Part shown: piece by piece, positions 14,583 through 22,914 of the stretch
Numbering within the stretch: position 1 is the first letter of the stretch
Layout: each line of letters opens with the position of its first letter
Source of the DNA: Bradyrhizobium sp. AS23.2
GTDB taxonomy: Bacteria > Pseudomonadota > Alphaproteobacteria > Rhizobiales > Xanthobacteraceae
Length of the DNA: 38,932 nt
Direction: 5' to 3'
Assembly (NCBI RefSeq): GCF_001908185.1
Contig: NZ_LGHM01000174.1
Span: 1 to 38,932, forward strand
The notes under the pieces: model-generated
The model's database searches: none
What the model was told of the DNA's origin: nothing
Seen by the model: only the letters and a program-made list of their open reading frames with translations
Made by a program: the position numbers and the translations under genes

Positions 14583-16286
14583 ATGAGTAACGATAGGATT
14601 CCGGCAGAGCCAAACAAGGGCACGGGCCCCAACAGCGCAGGATTGAAGCGCCGCGATCTGTTGTTGAGCGGCAGTTCTATCGTCGCGGCTTCAGCACTCT
14701 CTGCGGTCGGCGCAACAAGCTTCGCGCAAGCGCAGCAACCAGCCCCCGCGCCGGCCGGACAACGGCCCAATATCGTCGTCATCATGGGGGACGATATCGG
14801 CATCTGGAATATCGGTGCTTACCATCGTGGCATGATGGCCGGCCGGACGCCGAACCTCGACAAGATCGCGGCAGAGGGCATGCTGTTTACCGATTACTAC
14901 GCCGAGGCGAGCTGCACCGCGGGCCGCGCCAACTTCATCACCGGCGAGCTGCCGATCCGCACCGGCATGACCACGGTCGGCCAGGCCGGCGCTCCCACAG
15001 GCATCCCGGCGGAGGCCGTGACCATTGCCGCTGCGCTCAAAGGCATGGGGTATGCCACCGGCCAGTTCGGCAAGAACCACCTTGGCGACAAGAACGAGTT
15101 TCTGCCGACAGTACATGGCTTCGACGAATTCTTCGGCTACTTGTATCACCTCGATGCGATGGAAGATCCGGCCCACCCCGGTTATCCGCAGGACCTGTTG
15201 AACGTCGTCGGTCCGCGCAACATGCTCCATACGTGGGCGACCGATGTGGACGATGCCACCGTGGATCCGCGCTGGGGCAAGGTGGGCAAGCAGAGGATTG
15301 AGGACGCCGGAACGCTCTATCCCAAGCGGATGGAAACCGTGGACGACGAAATCCGGGACCTTGCCTTGAAGTTCATTGAAAAGGCCAAGGCCGACAACAA
15401 GCCGTTCTTCCTGTGGCTCAATCCAACCCGCATGCACATCGTCACGCACTTGTCGCCAAAGTACGAGGCGATGCGCAACTCCAAGAACGGTTGGTCGATC
15501 CATGAAGCCGGCATGGCGCAGCTCGACGACGATGTCGGCATCGTCATGCAAAAGCTCAAGGACATGGGCGTGGATGACAACACCATTGTCATCTTCACCA
15601 CCGACAACGGCACCGAGGTCTTCACCTGGCCGGATGGCGGGCAGACGCCTTTCGCGCAGAGCAAAGGTACGGTCCTGGAAGGCGGCTTCCGCGTGCCGGC
15701 GATGATCCGCTGGCCGGGCAAGGTGCCAGCCGGCAAGGTCGAGAACGGCCTCATCTCCGGACTGGATTGGTTCCCGACCTTGCTGGCCGCTGCCGGCAAC
15801 CCGAACATTGCCGAGGAGCTGAAGAAGGGCAAGCAAATCGGGGACCGCACCTACAAGTGCCATCTGGACGGCTATAGTCAGATGGACATGATCACCGGCA
15901 AGGGGCCGTCGAACCGACACGAAATCTGGTACTTCGGCGAGAGCGAACTGGGGGCCGTGCGCATCGACGACTACAAGTATCGCTTCATCGACCAGCCCGC
16001 GGGGTGGCTGGGCGAAAAGACCAAGGTTGACGTTCCCTATCTGATCAACCTTCGTCTCGATCCGTTCGAACGGACGGGCTGGCCCGATAGCGGGACGAAA
16101 TACGGCGCGCAACAATACTTCGACTGGTTCAAGTATGAATTCTGGCGCTTCGTCTTCGTCCAGCAGGAGGTCGAGAAACTGGCGAGGACCGCGATCGAGT
16201 TTCCGCCGATGCAGAAGGGCGCGAGCTTCAACCTCGATGCTGTGAAGGCAAAGATCGAGGCCGCCAGGACGGCGATGGCAAAATAG
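14583..16286 (+). CDS. Arylsulfatase-family hydrolase, Tat-exported, with CTAGR active-site signature
   Basis: 567 residues. A twin-arginine signal (LKRRDLLLSGSSIVAASALS, residues 21-40) ends around AQA. The sulfatase fold starts at PNIVVIMGDDIG, with metal-binding D70 and D71. The site normally converted to formylglycine reads C111-T-A-G-R, with Ala where the usual CxPxR has Pro. Further metal ligands appear at TDNGTE (D341, N342), and QFGKNHLGD matches the family's conserved Lys region. The substrate is unknown; long sequences of this kind include arylsulfatases and phosphonate-type relatives. ATG 14583 has AGAGG eight bases upstream. No maturation enzyme is in the window. Confidence 0.9.
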   Translation: MSNDRIPAEPNKGTGPNSAGLKRRDLLLSGSSIVAASALSAVGATSFAQAQQPAPAPAGQRPNIVVIMGDDIGIWNIGAYHRGMMAGRTPNLDKIAAEGMLFTDYYAEASCTAGRANFITGELPIRTGMTTVGQAGAPTGIPAEAVTIAAALKGMGYATGQFGKNHLGDKNEFLPTVHGFDEFFGYLYHLDAMEDPAHPGYPQDLLNVVGPRNMLHTWATDVDDATVDPRWGKVGKQRIEDAGTLYPKRMETVDDEIRDLALKFIEKAKADNKPFFLWLNPTRMHIVTHLSPKYEAMRNSKNGWSIHEAGMAQLDDDVGIVMQKLKDMGVDDNTIVIFTTDNGTEVFTWPDGGQTPFAQSKGTVLEGGFRVPAMIRWPGKVPAGKVENGLISGLDWFPTLLAAAGNPNIAEELKKGKQIGDRTYKCHLDGYSQMDMITGKGPSNRHEIWYFGESELGAVRIDDYKYRFIDQPAGWLGEKTKVDVPYLINLRLDPFERTGWPDSGTKYGAQQYFDWFKYEFWRFVFVQQEVEKLARTAIEFPPMQKGASFNLDAVKAKIEAARTAMAK

Positions 16287-16307
16287 GTTGCGTTTATGAT
16301 CGCGATG

Positions 16308-16337
16308 GTGGGACAGCCGAAGTTCAGGCTGTCCCAC
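16308..16337. terminator. Stem-loop after the sulfatase gene
   Basis: Perfect 11-base arms GTGGGACAGCC and GGCTGTCCCAC flank an eight-base loop, 22 bases past the sulfatase stop. There is no clean T-run next to it, although a T6 tract follows at about 16357. It probably ends or protects the sulfatase transcript. The bases from 16338 to 16450 hold a fragment of the GCCCACCCTACGG repeat and no gene. Confidence 0.6.
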
Positions 16338-16450
16338 GCCTTATTGGGGGGAGTGTTTTTTCCTAGGCCCTTGGCGCACACCCGAATTGGCGACCGAAAT
16401 GCGCACACTTTGAGCTGCGGCGGACAAGTCGTTTTGCCCACCCTACGGGA

Positions 16451-17467
16451 TCATCGCCTGCTGAACCGCCGCTCGCGCGCCTTGTGGAGATGATCGCTGA
16501 TCAGTTGACGCAGCTTTGCCGGATCGTCGAATTCGAGCTGAACCGCGAACGGCACGATACCGTCAGGCACACTTTCACGGCCGCGCAGGCGCGCGAGATC
16601 CTTTTCCGTCGTCACCAGCGTGAGCTGCTCGCGCTGCGATTCCGCCGCGAGCGCGGCGATCTCATTGTGCGAAAACACGTGGTGATCGGCGAAGAGGCGC
16701 GTGCGCGCGACCTCGATGCCGCAGGCGCGCAAGCTGCGGAAGAAGCGCTCGGGATCGCCGATGCCGGCGAAGGCGAAAACCCGCTTGCCGAGGAGCTGCG
16801 CGACCGAGGCCGCATCCGGCTTCAGGCGCGCGCGCAGCTCCGGCTTGTTGCGCTTGGCAATCTCGGCCGCAACATCGTTGGCGGCATGACCGTTGCCGAT
16901 CATCACCAGCGCATCGGTGCGCGCGAGCTGTGCTTTCAGCGGCGCGCGCAGCGGGCCGGCAGGAAACACCTTGCCGTTGCCGAGGCCGCGCTCGCTGTCG
17001 ATCACGATCAGGGACGCGTCCTTCAACAGGCGCGGGTTCTGGAAACCGTCGTCCATCAGGATCACGGTGGCGCCTTGCGACTTCGCGAGCGCCACGCCGT
17101 CGAGGCGGTCGCGCGCGACCGCGACTGGAACGTCGCGCACCATCATCAGCGGCTCGTCGCCGACGTCGACCGCGGTGTGACGCTCGCGATCGACCATCAC
17201 CGGGCCCATCAGGCGTCCGCCATAGCCGCGGCTGAGCACCACCGGCGTCTCGCCGAGCTCGCGCAGGAGCTTCGTCAGCGCCAGCACGGTCGGCGTCTTG
17301 CCGGCGCCGCCGACATGGTAGTTGCCGACGCAGATCACGGGGATGCCGGCGTCAACGCCCTCGAGCGCCATGCGGCGCGCCGTGAGCGCGCCATAGAGTG
17401 CGCCCAACGGACTCAGGACCAGCGATATTGGGGAATGTGGCCGGTACCAGAAGGCCGGCTCACGCAT
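16451..17467 (-). CDS. lpxK: Tetraacyldisaccharide 4'-kinase LpxK
   Basis: 338 residues, normal for LpxK. At the inner membrane it phosphorylates the 4' position of lipid A disaccharide 1-phosphate, giving lipid IVA. The N-terminal membrane-associated helix (PISLVLSPLGALYGAL) precedes the P-loop GGAGKTPT. The catalytic-region motif LMDDGFQNPRLLKD, SRGYGG and PAGPLRAPL are all present. Its ATG overlaps the kdtA stop by eight bases, so it is translated from the same message. It is the last gene of the tldE to lpxK operon. Confidence 0.97.
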   Translation of the reverse strand: MREPAFWYRPHSPISLVLSPLGALYGALTARRMALEGVDAGIPVICVGNYHVGGAGKTPTVLALTKLLRELGETPVVLSRGYGGRLMGPVMVDRERHTAVDVGDEPLMMVRDVPVAVARDRLDGVALAKSQGATVILMDDGFQNPRLLKDASLIVIDSERGLGNGKVFPAGPLRAPLKAQLARTDALVMIGNGHAANDVAAEIAKRNKPELRARLKPDAASVAQLLGKRVFAFAGIGDPERFFRSLRACGIEVARTRLFADHHVFSHNEIAALAAESQREQLTLVTTEKDLARLRGRESVPDGIVPFAVQLEFDDPAKLRQLISDHLHKARERRFSRR

Positions 17468-18776
17468 TGGCGGCTCCCATCTCGATCCGCAGCTGCAACA
17501 GATAGGGCTCGAGCGCGGTCATCGTGCGATTCAGCGCGCCGCCGAGCTCCTCGACCACGCCGCTGCCTGCGCGCTGCATCCTGTCGCGCACGGTGGAATC
17601 GGCCAGCAACTGGCCGAGCTGCTTGATCAGCGCCTCCTGCGTATCGGCCTGCCGCGCCCCGCCGCTGCCGTCGAGCGCCTCGTAGACGTCGGCGAAGTTG
17701 AAGACGTGCGGGCCATGGACGATCGCGGCGCCGAGCTTGATCGCCTCGATCGGATTCTGGCCGCCGTGGCGGATCAGCGATCCGCCCATGAACACGATCG
17801 GCGAGAGGCGGTAGAACAGGCCGAGCTCGCCCATGGTGTCGGCGACATAGACGTCGGTCGCGGCTGTCGGCAGCTCCTCGCGCGAACGCAAGGCCGGCTT
17901 CAGGCCGGACGCCGTGATCAGGCCTGCGATCGAGGAGCCGCGATCAGGATGCCGCGGCACGATCACGGTCAGGAGCTGCGGGAAGAAACCGACGAGGCTG
18001 CGATGCGCCGCGACCAGCATCTCGTCTTCGCCCGGATGGGTCGAAGCCGCGACGATGATCGGACGCCCGCGCGTCATCGCCATCAGCCGTTCGAGCTTCG
18101 CGGGATCCGCGGGCGGCGCCGGCACGTCGAGCTTGAGATTGCCCGTGGTGACGACGTCGCGGCCGCCGAGCGCGGAGAAGCGCTCCGCATCGGTCTTCGA
18201 CTGCGCGAGGCAGATGTCGAAGCGCGAGAGCAGCGCCGAGATGGTGCCGTACATGCGCCGCCAGCGCGGGAAGGAGCGCGGCGACATCCGTCCGTTGATC
18301 AGCACCATCGGCACCCGGCGCGCACCGCCTGCCAGGATCAGGTTCGGCCACAGATCGGATTCGATGAACAGCGCCAGGGACGGCTTCCAGTGGTCGAGGA
18401 AGCGCGCGACATAGCGCGGGGAATCATAGGGCACGTATTGATGGATGACGTCGGGCGGAAAGCGTTTCGCAACGACGGCGGCCGAGGTGACCGTGCCGGA
18501 GGTGAGCAGGATGCGCAGGTTGAGATCGCGCAGGCGCTCGATCAGCGCGGCCGCGGCCAGAACCTCGCCGACACTGGCGCCGTGAATCCAGACCAGCGGG
18601 CCATGCGGCCGCACGTCCTGACTGAGACCCCGCCGTTCGCCGACGCGCGCGGGATCTTCCTTGCCCTGCTTCAGCCGCCGCTTGATCAGCGCAGGCGCAA
18701 GCAGCAACAGGCCGGATGCCAGGCGCCGATACATCCGCAGCGTCATCGGCAGCGAACTGGGGAGCGAATTAGGCAT
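17460..18776 (-). CDS. kdtA: 3-deoxy-D-manno-octulosonic acid transferase KdtA (WaaA)
   Basis: 438 residues. It transfers Kdo from CMP-Kdo to lipid IVA at the inner membrane. The N-terminal anchor (MYRRLASGLLLLAPALIKR) precedes the GT-B fold. WIHGASVGEV holds the conserved catalytic Glu; FIESDLWPN, NGRMSPRSF and the C-terminal FMGGSLIRHGGQNPIEA are family signatures. ATG 18776 overlaps the DUF374 stop (ATGCCTAA) and is preferred over an upstream Met at 18806. lpxK follows with another eight-base overlap. One gene does not show whether it adds one or two Kdo residues. Confidence 0.96.
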   Translation of the reverse strand: MPNSLPSSLPMTLRMYRRLASGLLLLAPALIKRRLKQGKEDPARVGERRGLSQDVRPHGPLVWIHGASVGEVLAAAALIERLRDLNLRILLTSGTVTSAAVVAKRFPPDVIHQYVPYDSPRYVARFLDHWKPSLALFIESDLWPNLILAGGARRVPMVLINGRMSPRSFPRWRRMYGTISALLSRFDICLAQSKTDAERFSALGGRDVVTTGNLKLDVPAPPADPAKLERLMAMTRGRPIIVAASTHPGEDEMLVAAHRSLVGFFPQLLTVIVPRHPDRGSSIAGLITASGLKPALRSREELPTAATDVYVADTMGELGLFYRLSPIVFMGGSLIRHGGQNPIEAIKLGAAIVHGPHVFNFADVYEALDGSGGARQADTQEALIKQLGQLLADSTVRDRMQRAGSGVVEELGGALNRTMTALEPYLLQLRIEMGAANA

Positions 18777-19482
18777 CTTCCGGTCCCGGGCGGCCGAGTT
18801 GCGCATAGGCGCGGCGAGTTGCCTCGTTCAGCGTCTCTTCCAGCTCCAGCCGCAGCGCTTCCATGGTGGCCGCGTCAGCGTCCGGCGGGACGTGAATTTC
18901 CTTGATGCCGACCAATGCGCCTCGCCCGAACGGCAGATTGACGGTGGTGCGGTCCCAGTTCTTGAGCCGGATGAAGCGGCTGGTCGCCATCGCGAAAGGC
19001 ATGATCGGCCGTCCCGATTCCCGTGCCAGCATGATAATGCCGTGTCCTGCGACGCGCGAGCGCTTCGGGACATCGGCGGTCAGCGCGACATTACAGCCGC
19101 CCTCGAGCGTCCGCACCATCTCCTTGAAGGCGCCGACCCCGCCTTTGCGGTGGAAAGCTCCACCATGGTCGCCGGAACCGCGGATGGTGCCGATGCCGAG
19201 CCGCTCGGCGGCGATCGCATTGAACTCGCCGTCGCGGTGGCGGGAGATCAGGACCCTGGCCTTGTACCAGTCCTTGTTCTTGATGAAGGGGGTGAGGAAA
19301 TGCTGGCCGTGCCAGAAGGCGAAGATCGCCGGCATCTGCGGTTCGACGCGGTCATAGACGTCGGGCGGATCGAACGTGAATTTGTTGGTCCGCCAGACCA
19401 GACGCAGATATTCGGCCGCCAGGATCCCGACGGCACGCTGAAACCAGCTGCTTCGCAGCGTATTGCGAAGCAGTTTTTTCAA
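18769..19482 (-). CDS. DUF374 lysophospholipid acyltransferase-like protein
   Basis: 237 residues. Family members resemble glycerolipid acyltransferases, and at least some act as late lipid A acyltransferases (LpxJ type, from memory). The acyltransferase region shows FAFWHGQHFL and LISRHRDGEF, the latter an H-x-x-D-like arrangement, then GSGDHGGAF and TADVPKR. Its position directly before kdtA and lpxK supports a role in lipid A acylation. The start codon is TTG, overlapping the DUF4170 stop (TTGA), with no ATG nearby, so expression is tied to translation of DUF4170. The exact acyl substrate is not visible. Confidence 0.88.
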   Translation of the reverse strand: MKKLLRNTLRSSWFQRAVGILAAEYLRLVWRTNKFTFDPPDVYDRVEPQMPAIFAFWHGQHFLTPFIKNKDWYKARVLISRHRDGEFNAIAAERLGIGTIRGSGDHGGAFHRKGGVGAFKEMVRTLEGGCNVALTADVPKRSRVAGHGIIMLARESGRPIMPFAMATSRFIRLKNWDRTTVNLPFGRGALVGIKEIHVPPDADAATMEALRLELEETLNEATRRAYAQLGRPGPEDA

Positions 19483-19727
19483 CGCGCCGGCTTCGGTTCT
19501 TGATTCGGGTCGAGCAGCCGATGGAGGTGGACGATGAAGTAGCGCATCTGCGCGTTGTCGACCGTGCTCTGCGCCTTGGCCCGCCAGGCGGCGTGCGCGG
19601 CCGCATAGTTCGGATAGAGGCCGACGATCTCGACGTCGTCGAGGTTCTTGAAGGTGTTGTGCTCGAGATCGAGCAGTTCGCCTCCAATCACGAGATGAAG
19701 CAGTTGTTGCGGGGCACTATCTGGCAT
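19479..19727 (-). CDS. DUF4170 family protein
   Basis: 82 residues from ATG 19727, the usual size; an in-frame ATG at 19772 gives a less typical N-terminus. LHLVIGGELLDLEHNTFKNL then DDVEIVGLYPNYAAAHAAWR is the family core, ending in a short region with YFIVHLHRLLDP. It looks like a small soluble alpha/beta protein. Function is unknown. Its stop overlaps the TTG start of the acyltransferase gene, and this gene keeps its place in the lipid A cluster in many Rhizobiales, so a helper role in that pathway is likely. Confidence 0.87.
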   Translation of the reverse strand: MPDSAPQQLLHLVIGGELLDLEHNTFKNLDDVEIVGLYPNYAAAHAAWRAKAQSTVDNAQMRYFIVHLHRLLDPNQEPKPAR

Positions 19728-19787
19728 GGGTTCTGTTCCTAAGGGGCTGCCCGGCAAAGCAGTGTTCGACACGCACGACGAAAGCGC

Positions 19788-20606
19788 TCAGGGCAAGGGA
19801 CGGCTTCGAAAATGCGCGACAATGCTTGCATGACGATCGCGCCCCGCTGCCACCAGCACCCCGTGCGTCACTTCCCGGCGGTTATAGAGGATGGGATCTC
19901 CGGAGAGGTCGCTCATCCTACCATCCGCTTCCTGCACGATCAAATCGGCCGCCGCAAGGTCCCAATCATGGCTGTTGCCGCCCGCAAAAGCCGCATCCAG
20001 CGCACCATCGGCGACCCGGCAGAGGCGGAGCGCCAGCGAACCGATTCGCGGGTGCAGCCTGATGTCACCGCCCGAGCTATTGAGTCGCTCGACCATCGGT
20101 TTCGGGCCGGCGACGCGAGAGAAGTCGAGCGCGGATCCGCCCGCCGCGCGCACGGCCTTACCGTTGAGCGTCGTGCCCCGGCCGCGGGCCGCGAAGAAGA
20201 ACTCATCGCTCGTCGGCGCGAAGACCGCGGCGAGGACGGGCGAAGCATCCTCGACCAGCGCGACGCTGACGCACCAATCGTCATGGCCGTTGAGATAGTT
20301 GCGGGTGCCGTCGATGGGATCGACCACCCATGTCAGCCGCCGCGACAGCCGCGCCGCATCGTCGGCGCTCTCCTCCGACAGCCAGCCATAGTCGGGCGTA
20401 GCAGTGCGCAAGCGCGCTTCGAGGAGATCGTTGACGGCGATGTCGGCTTCCGACACCGGCGAGGACACGCCCTTGATCCACTTCTTCAGCTCGGTACGAA
20501 ACATCGACCGCGCGAGCGCGCCCGCCTCCCGCACCGTGTCTCTCAGCAGCGCCGCATCACGCGTCAGGATAGTCTCGTCGATAGATTTCGCGTCAGCGTC
20601 CGCCAA
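19788..20606 (-). CDS. Inositol monophosphatase-family phosphatase, CysQ-like
   Basis: 272 residues. Mg-dependent phosphatase fold: SPVSEADIAVND, WLSEESADD with metal-binding acids, the hallmark WVVDPIDGTRNYLNG near residues 91-105, and the C-terminal HDWDLAAADLIVQEADG. Candidate substrates are 3'-phosphoadenosine 5'-phosphate (CysQ), inositol phosphates or a sugar phosphate, and the motifs alone do not decide. The gene starts 14 bases inside the end of tldE and lies 60 bases before DUF4170, so it belongs to the same operon. CysQ is my preferred reading. Confidence 0.87.
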   Translation of the reverse strand: MADADAKSIDETILTRDAALLRDTVREAGALARSMFRTELKKWIKGVSSPVSEADIAVNDLLEARLRTATPDYGWLSEESADDAARLSRRLTWVVDPIDGTRNYLNGHDDWCVSVALVEDASPVLAAVFAPTSDEFFFAARGRGTTLNGKAVRAAGGSALDFSRVAGPKPMVERLNSSGGDIRLHPRIGSLALRLCRVADGALDAAFAGGNSHDWDLAAADLIVQEADGRMSDLSGDPILYNRREVTHGVLVAAGRDRHASIVAHFRSRPLP

Positions 20607-22002
20607 GCGTCAAACCCTCGATGCGCACGGTCGGCGCATTGATGCCGTAGCGAAACTCGAGATTGTTCGCGGGCTGCATCGACTTGAAGATCTCGAACAG
20701 GTGCCCTGCGATCGTCACTTCGCTCACGGGATAGGTGAGCTCGCCGTTCTCGATCCAGAAGCCGGAGGCGCCGCGGCTGTAATCGCCGGTGACACCGTTG
20801 ACGCCGGAGCCGATCAGATCGGTGACGTAGAAACCCTGCTTGATGTCGGAGATCAGCTCAGCCGGCGTCGGTGTGCCGGCTTCGAGATGCAGATTGTAGG
20901 GCCCCGGCGACGGCGAGGAGGAGACGCCGCGATGGGCGTGGCCAGTGGTGATGAGGCCCAGCTCGCGGGCGGTGGCGCAGTCGAGCAGCCAGGTCGTCAG
21001 CACACCCTCGTCGACGAGCGCGATCCTCTTCACGGCAACGCCTTCGGCGTCGAAGGTCTGCGAGCGCAGACCGCGCCTGCGCAGGGGATCGTCGATGATG
21101 CGGATGTTTTTCGCAAAGAGCTGCTGGCCGAGCTTGTCCTTCAGGAAGCTGGTCTTGCGCGCGATCGAGGCGCCGTTGATGGCGCCGACGACATGGCCGA
21201 CCAGAGAGCCCGCGACACGCGGATCGAACACGACAGGGACCTTGCAAGTCTCGACCTTGCGCGGATTGAAGCGCGCCACAGTGCGCTCGCCGGCGGAACG
21301 GCCGACGACTTCCGGTGACAGCAGATCGGCGCCATGCGGCGCCGAGGTGAAGTCGTAGTCGCGCTCCATGCTGGTGCCTTCGCCTGATATGGCGGTGGCC
21401 GAGATGCCTTGGCTGGAGCGCAAATAGGAACCATGGAAGCCGGTGCTGGTGACCAGCACCATGCCGCCCATGCCGGCAGACGCCGAGGCGCCGCCGGATT
21501 TGGTGACGCCCTTCACGGCAAGCGCCGCAGCCTCGGCCGCGAGCGCGCGGCGCTCGAGCTCTGAGGTCGCGGGCACATTGGGATCGAGCAGGTCGAGATC
21601 GGGGAAGTCGCGCGCGAGCAGCGCGGGATCGGCAAGGCCGACATATTTGTCGGCGGGCGCGACCCTGGCCATCGCGACCGCGCGTTCCGCAAGCTTGGTC
21701 ACGGCATCGCCGCTGACGTCGTTGGTCGAGACCACCGCCTGGCGCTGGCCGACCAGCACGCGCAGGCCGACATCGTCGCCCTCGGAACGCTCGGATTCCT
21801 CGACGCGCCCGTCGCGCACCTCGACGCCTTGCGAGACGCCGCGCACCGCGACCGCATCGGCGGCATCCGCGCCGGCGCGCTTGGCCGCCTCGACCAGCCG
21901 CTGCGCCAGATCCGACAGTGCGGACTGATCGAACAGGTCGCGGTTGGCCTTCGATGAATCCTTGGTCGAAGGCGTCGAGCTTGCGGATGGTGAAGCGTTC
22001 AC
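20593..22002 (-). CDS. pmbA: TldE/PmbA-type metalloprotease subunit
   Basis: 469 residues, the usual length. TldD and TldE form a heterodimer that degrades unfolded peptides and matures some ribosomal peptides; TldE lacks the zinc site, which lies in TldD. The N-terminal half has LGQRQAVVSTNDVS, the middle has RSSQGISATAISGEG, and the C-terminal half has DPRVAGSLVGHVVGAINGAS, GVNGVTGDYSRGASGFWIEN and a final EIFKSMQPANNLEFRYG typical of PmbA. No HExxxH is present, as expected for this subunit. It heads the leftward operon that runs through cysQ to lpxK. TldD is not in the window. Confidence 0.93.
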   Translation of the reverse strand: MNASPSASSTPSTKDSSKANRDLFDQSALSDLAQRLVEAAKRAGADAADAVAVRGVSQGVEVRDGRVEESERSEGDDVGLRVLVGQRQAVVSTNDVSGDAVTKLAERAVAMARVAPADKYVGLADPALLARDFPDLDLLDPNVPATSELERRALAAEAAALAVKGVTKSGGASASAGMGGMVLVTSTGFHGSYLRSSQGISATAISGEGTSMERDYDFTSAPHGADLLSPEVVGRSAGERTVARFNPRKVETCKVPVVFDPRVAGSLVGHVVGAINGASIARKTSFLKDKLGQQLFAKNIRIIDDPLRRRGLRSQTFDAEGVAVKRIALVDEGVLTTWLLDCATARELGLITTGHAHRGVSSSPSPGPYNLHLEAGTPTPAELISDIKQGFYVTDLIGSGVNGVTGDYSRGASGFWIENGELTYPVSEVTIAGHLFEIFKSMQPANNLEFRYGINAPTVRIEGLTLGGR

Positions 22003-22135
22003 GAACGAAATCCTGTTGGGGGCGGGGTTCGGGTTTTGAGGGCGGCCGAACCCACCAAATGTGCTCGATTGGCGCGGACTTCAAGCATTTTCAGCCCGCA
22101 GAAAGCTCAGATTCGCACTCCCGGCGCAACGTCTC

Positions 22136-22173
22136 GTCAATCATGCGCGCCAAGGTCTTGTCAATCATACGCG
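22136..22173. promoter_or_regulatory. Direct repeat in the tldE/DUF6101 divergent promoter region
   Basis: GTCAATCATGCGCG (22136-22149) is repeated as GTCAATCATACGCG (22160-22173), a period of 24 bases with one difference. The site lies between the two divergent starts. Further towards DUF6101, CCGGGA and TCCCGG (22244-22249 and 22256-22261) can form a small hairpin just before that gene's ribosome site. A regulator site is possible but unproven. Confidence 0.35.
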
Positions 22174-22277
22174 GCGGTGACGCTGGATTAACCAGCCTTT
22201 TTAAGCGGTTTCCGAAAGTGGCGCGCTAAGGTCCTCGCATCGACCGGGAACATAATCCCGGCGGGGAGACTAAAGCC

Positions 22278-22796
22278 GTGAGGCGTCAAACAGCAACATG
22301 CGGGGTCGCTCCCGCCGGGTCGAGCCGCTCCTTGCGGCTCGACCCTCTTTCCCTTCCGGTCCGCTTCGATGCGCATGATCCGCGCGCCGACGGATATGTC
22401 CGGCAGATCGAGCTTCATCGCGAGCGCGTCGTGCTGCGCCGTGCCGTCCGCGGCATGCAAATGGCGATCAACGTGCGCGTCAGCGACTTCACCGGCGTCG
22501 CGCTGCGCGGCAATGACGAGGCGCAGGCCCTCGTCCTCGTGCATCGCGATCCCTCGCTCTCCGTTCCGCTGCAGGTGAGCGCCGACGGCGAGGAGCTCAC
22601 TGAGGCCTGGGCGATCTGGAGCGAACTCTTCGCGCTGCCGCAGCTCGACGAGGGTGCGCGCAAGCCAGCACAGCGCCGTCGCCGTTGCAACGCGATCCGC
22701 GCCCGCCGTCCGAAATTCCTGATGCGCCGCCGCACCGGCATCGCGCGCGAGCTTTCGGTTCATCAGGGCGAACGCGAGATCATCGCGCGGAATTGA
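22278..22796 (+). CDS. DUF6101-type conserved hypothetical protein
   Basis: 172 residues from a GTG start with GGGGAG nine bases upstream. The centre reads LRLDPLSLPVRF, then VLRRAVRGMQMAINVRVSDF and GVALRG. The C-terminal third is very basic (RRRRCNAIRARRPKFLMRRR) and could bind nucleic acid. I recall this as a small family confined to Bradyrhizobium and relatives, of unknown function. No signal peptide or membrane segment is visible. A palindromic repeat separates it from ubiA, which converges on it. Confidence 0.8.
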   Translation: MRRQTATCGVAPAGSSRSLRLDPLSLPVRFDAHDPRADGYVRQIELHRERVVLRRAVRGMQMAINVRVSDFTGVALRGNDEAQALVLVHRDPSLSVPLQVSADGEELTEAWAIWSELFALPQLDEGARKPAQRRRRCNAIRARRPKFLMRRRTGIARELSVHQGEREIIARN

Positions 22797-22812
22797 GCGT
22801 GATTCCGATTCC

Positions 22813-22905
22813 GTAGGGTGGGCAAAGCGAAAGCGTGCCCACCTCCTTTGTCGCAATCCTGGAAAGATGGTGGGCACGGCGCGAGTGCGCCTTTGCCCAC
22901 CCTAC
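22813..22905. repeat. Palindromic intergenic repeat (GTAGGGTGGGCAAAG type)
   Basis: It starts GTAGGGTGGGCAAAGCGAAA then GCGTGCCCACC, and ends inverted as GGTGGGCACGG to GCCTTTGCCCACCCTAC. This is the second full member of the family at 1240-1328. It lies between the stops of DUF6101 and ubiA and ends nine bases from the ubiA stop, so it may serve as a shared transcription end. Confidence 0.8.
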
Positions 22906-22914
22906 GAGTTCGCG

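Noticed and set aside
14356..14586. A 76-residue frame between the FixK boxes and the sulfatase
   Set aside because: It starts inside one box, has no ribosome site and ends over the sulfatase start. No hydrophobic or conserved pattern is visible.
14691..16337. A 548-residue frame antisense to the sulfatase
   Set aside because: The plus strand has the Tat signal, metal ligands and a ribosome site. The antisense frame has none and matches no family.
22188..22204. CtrA-type site TTAA...TTAA before DUF6101
   Set aside because: The spacing between the two TTAA units is 9, not 7, and there is no full TTAACC pair. A single half-site is too weak.
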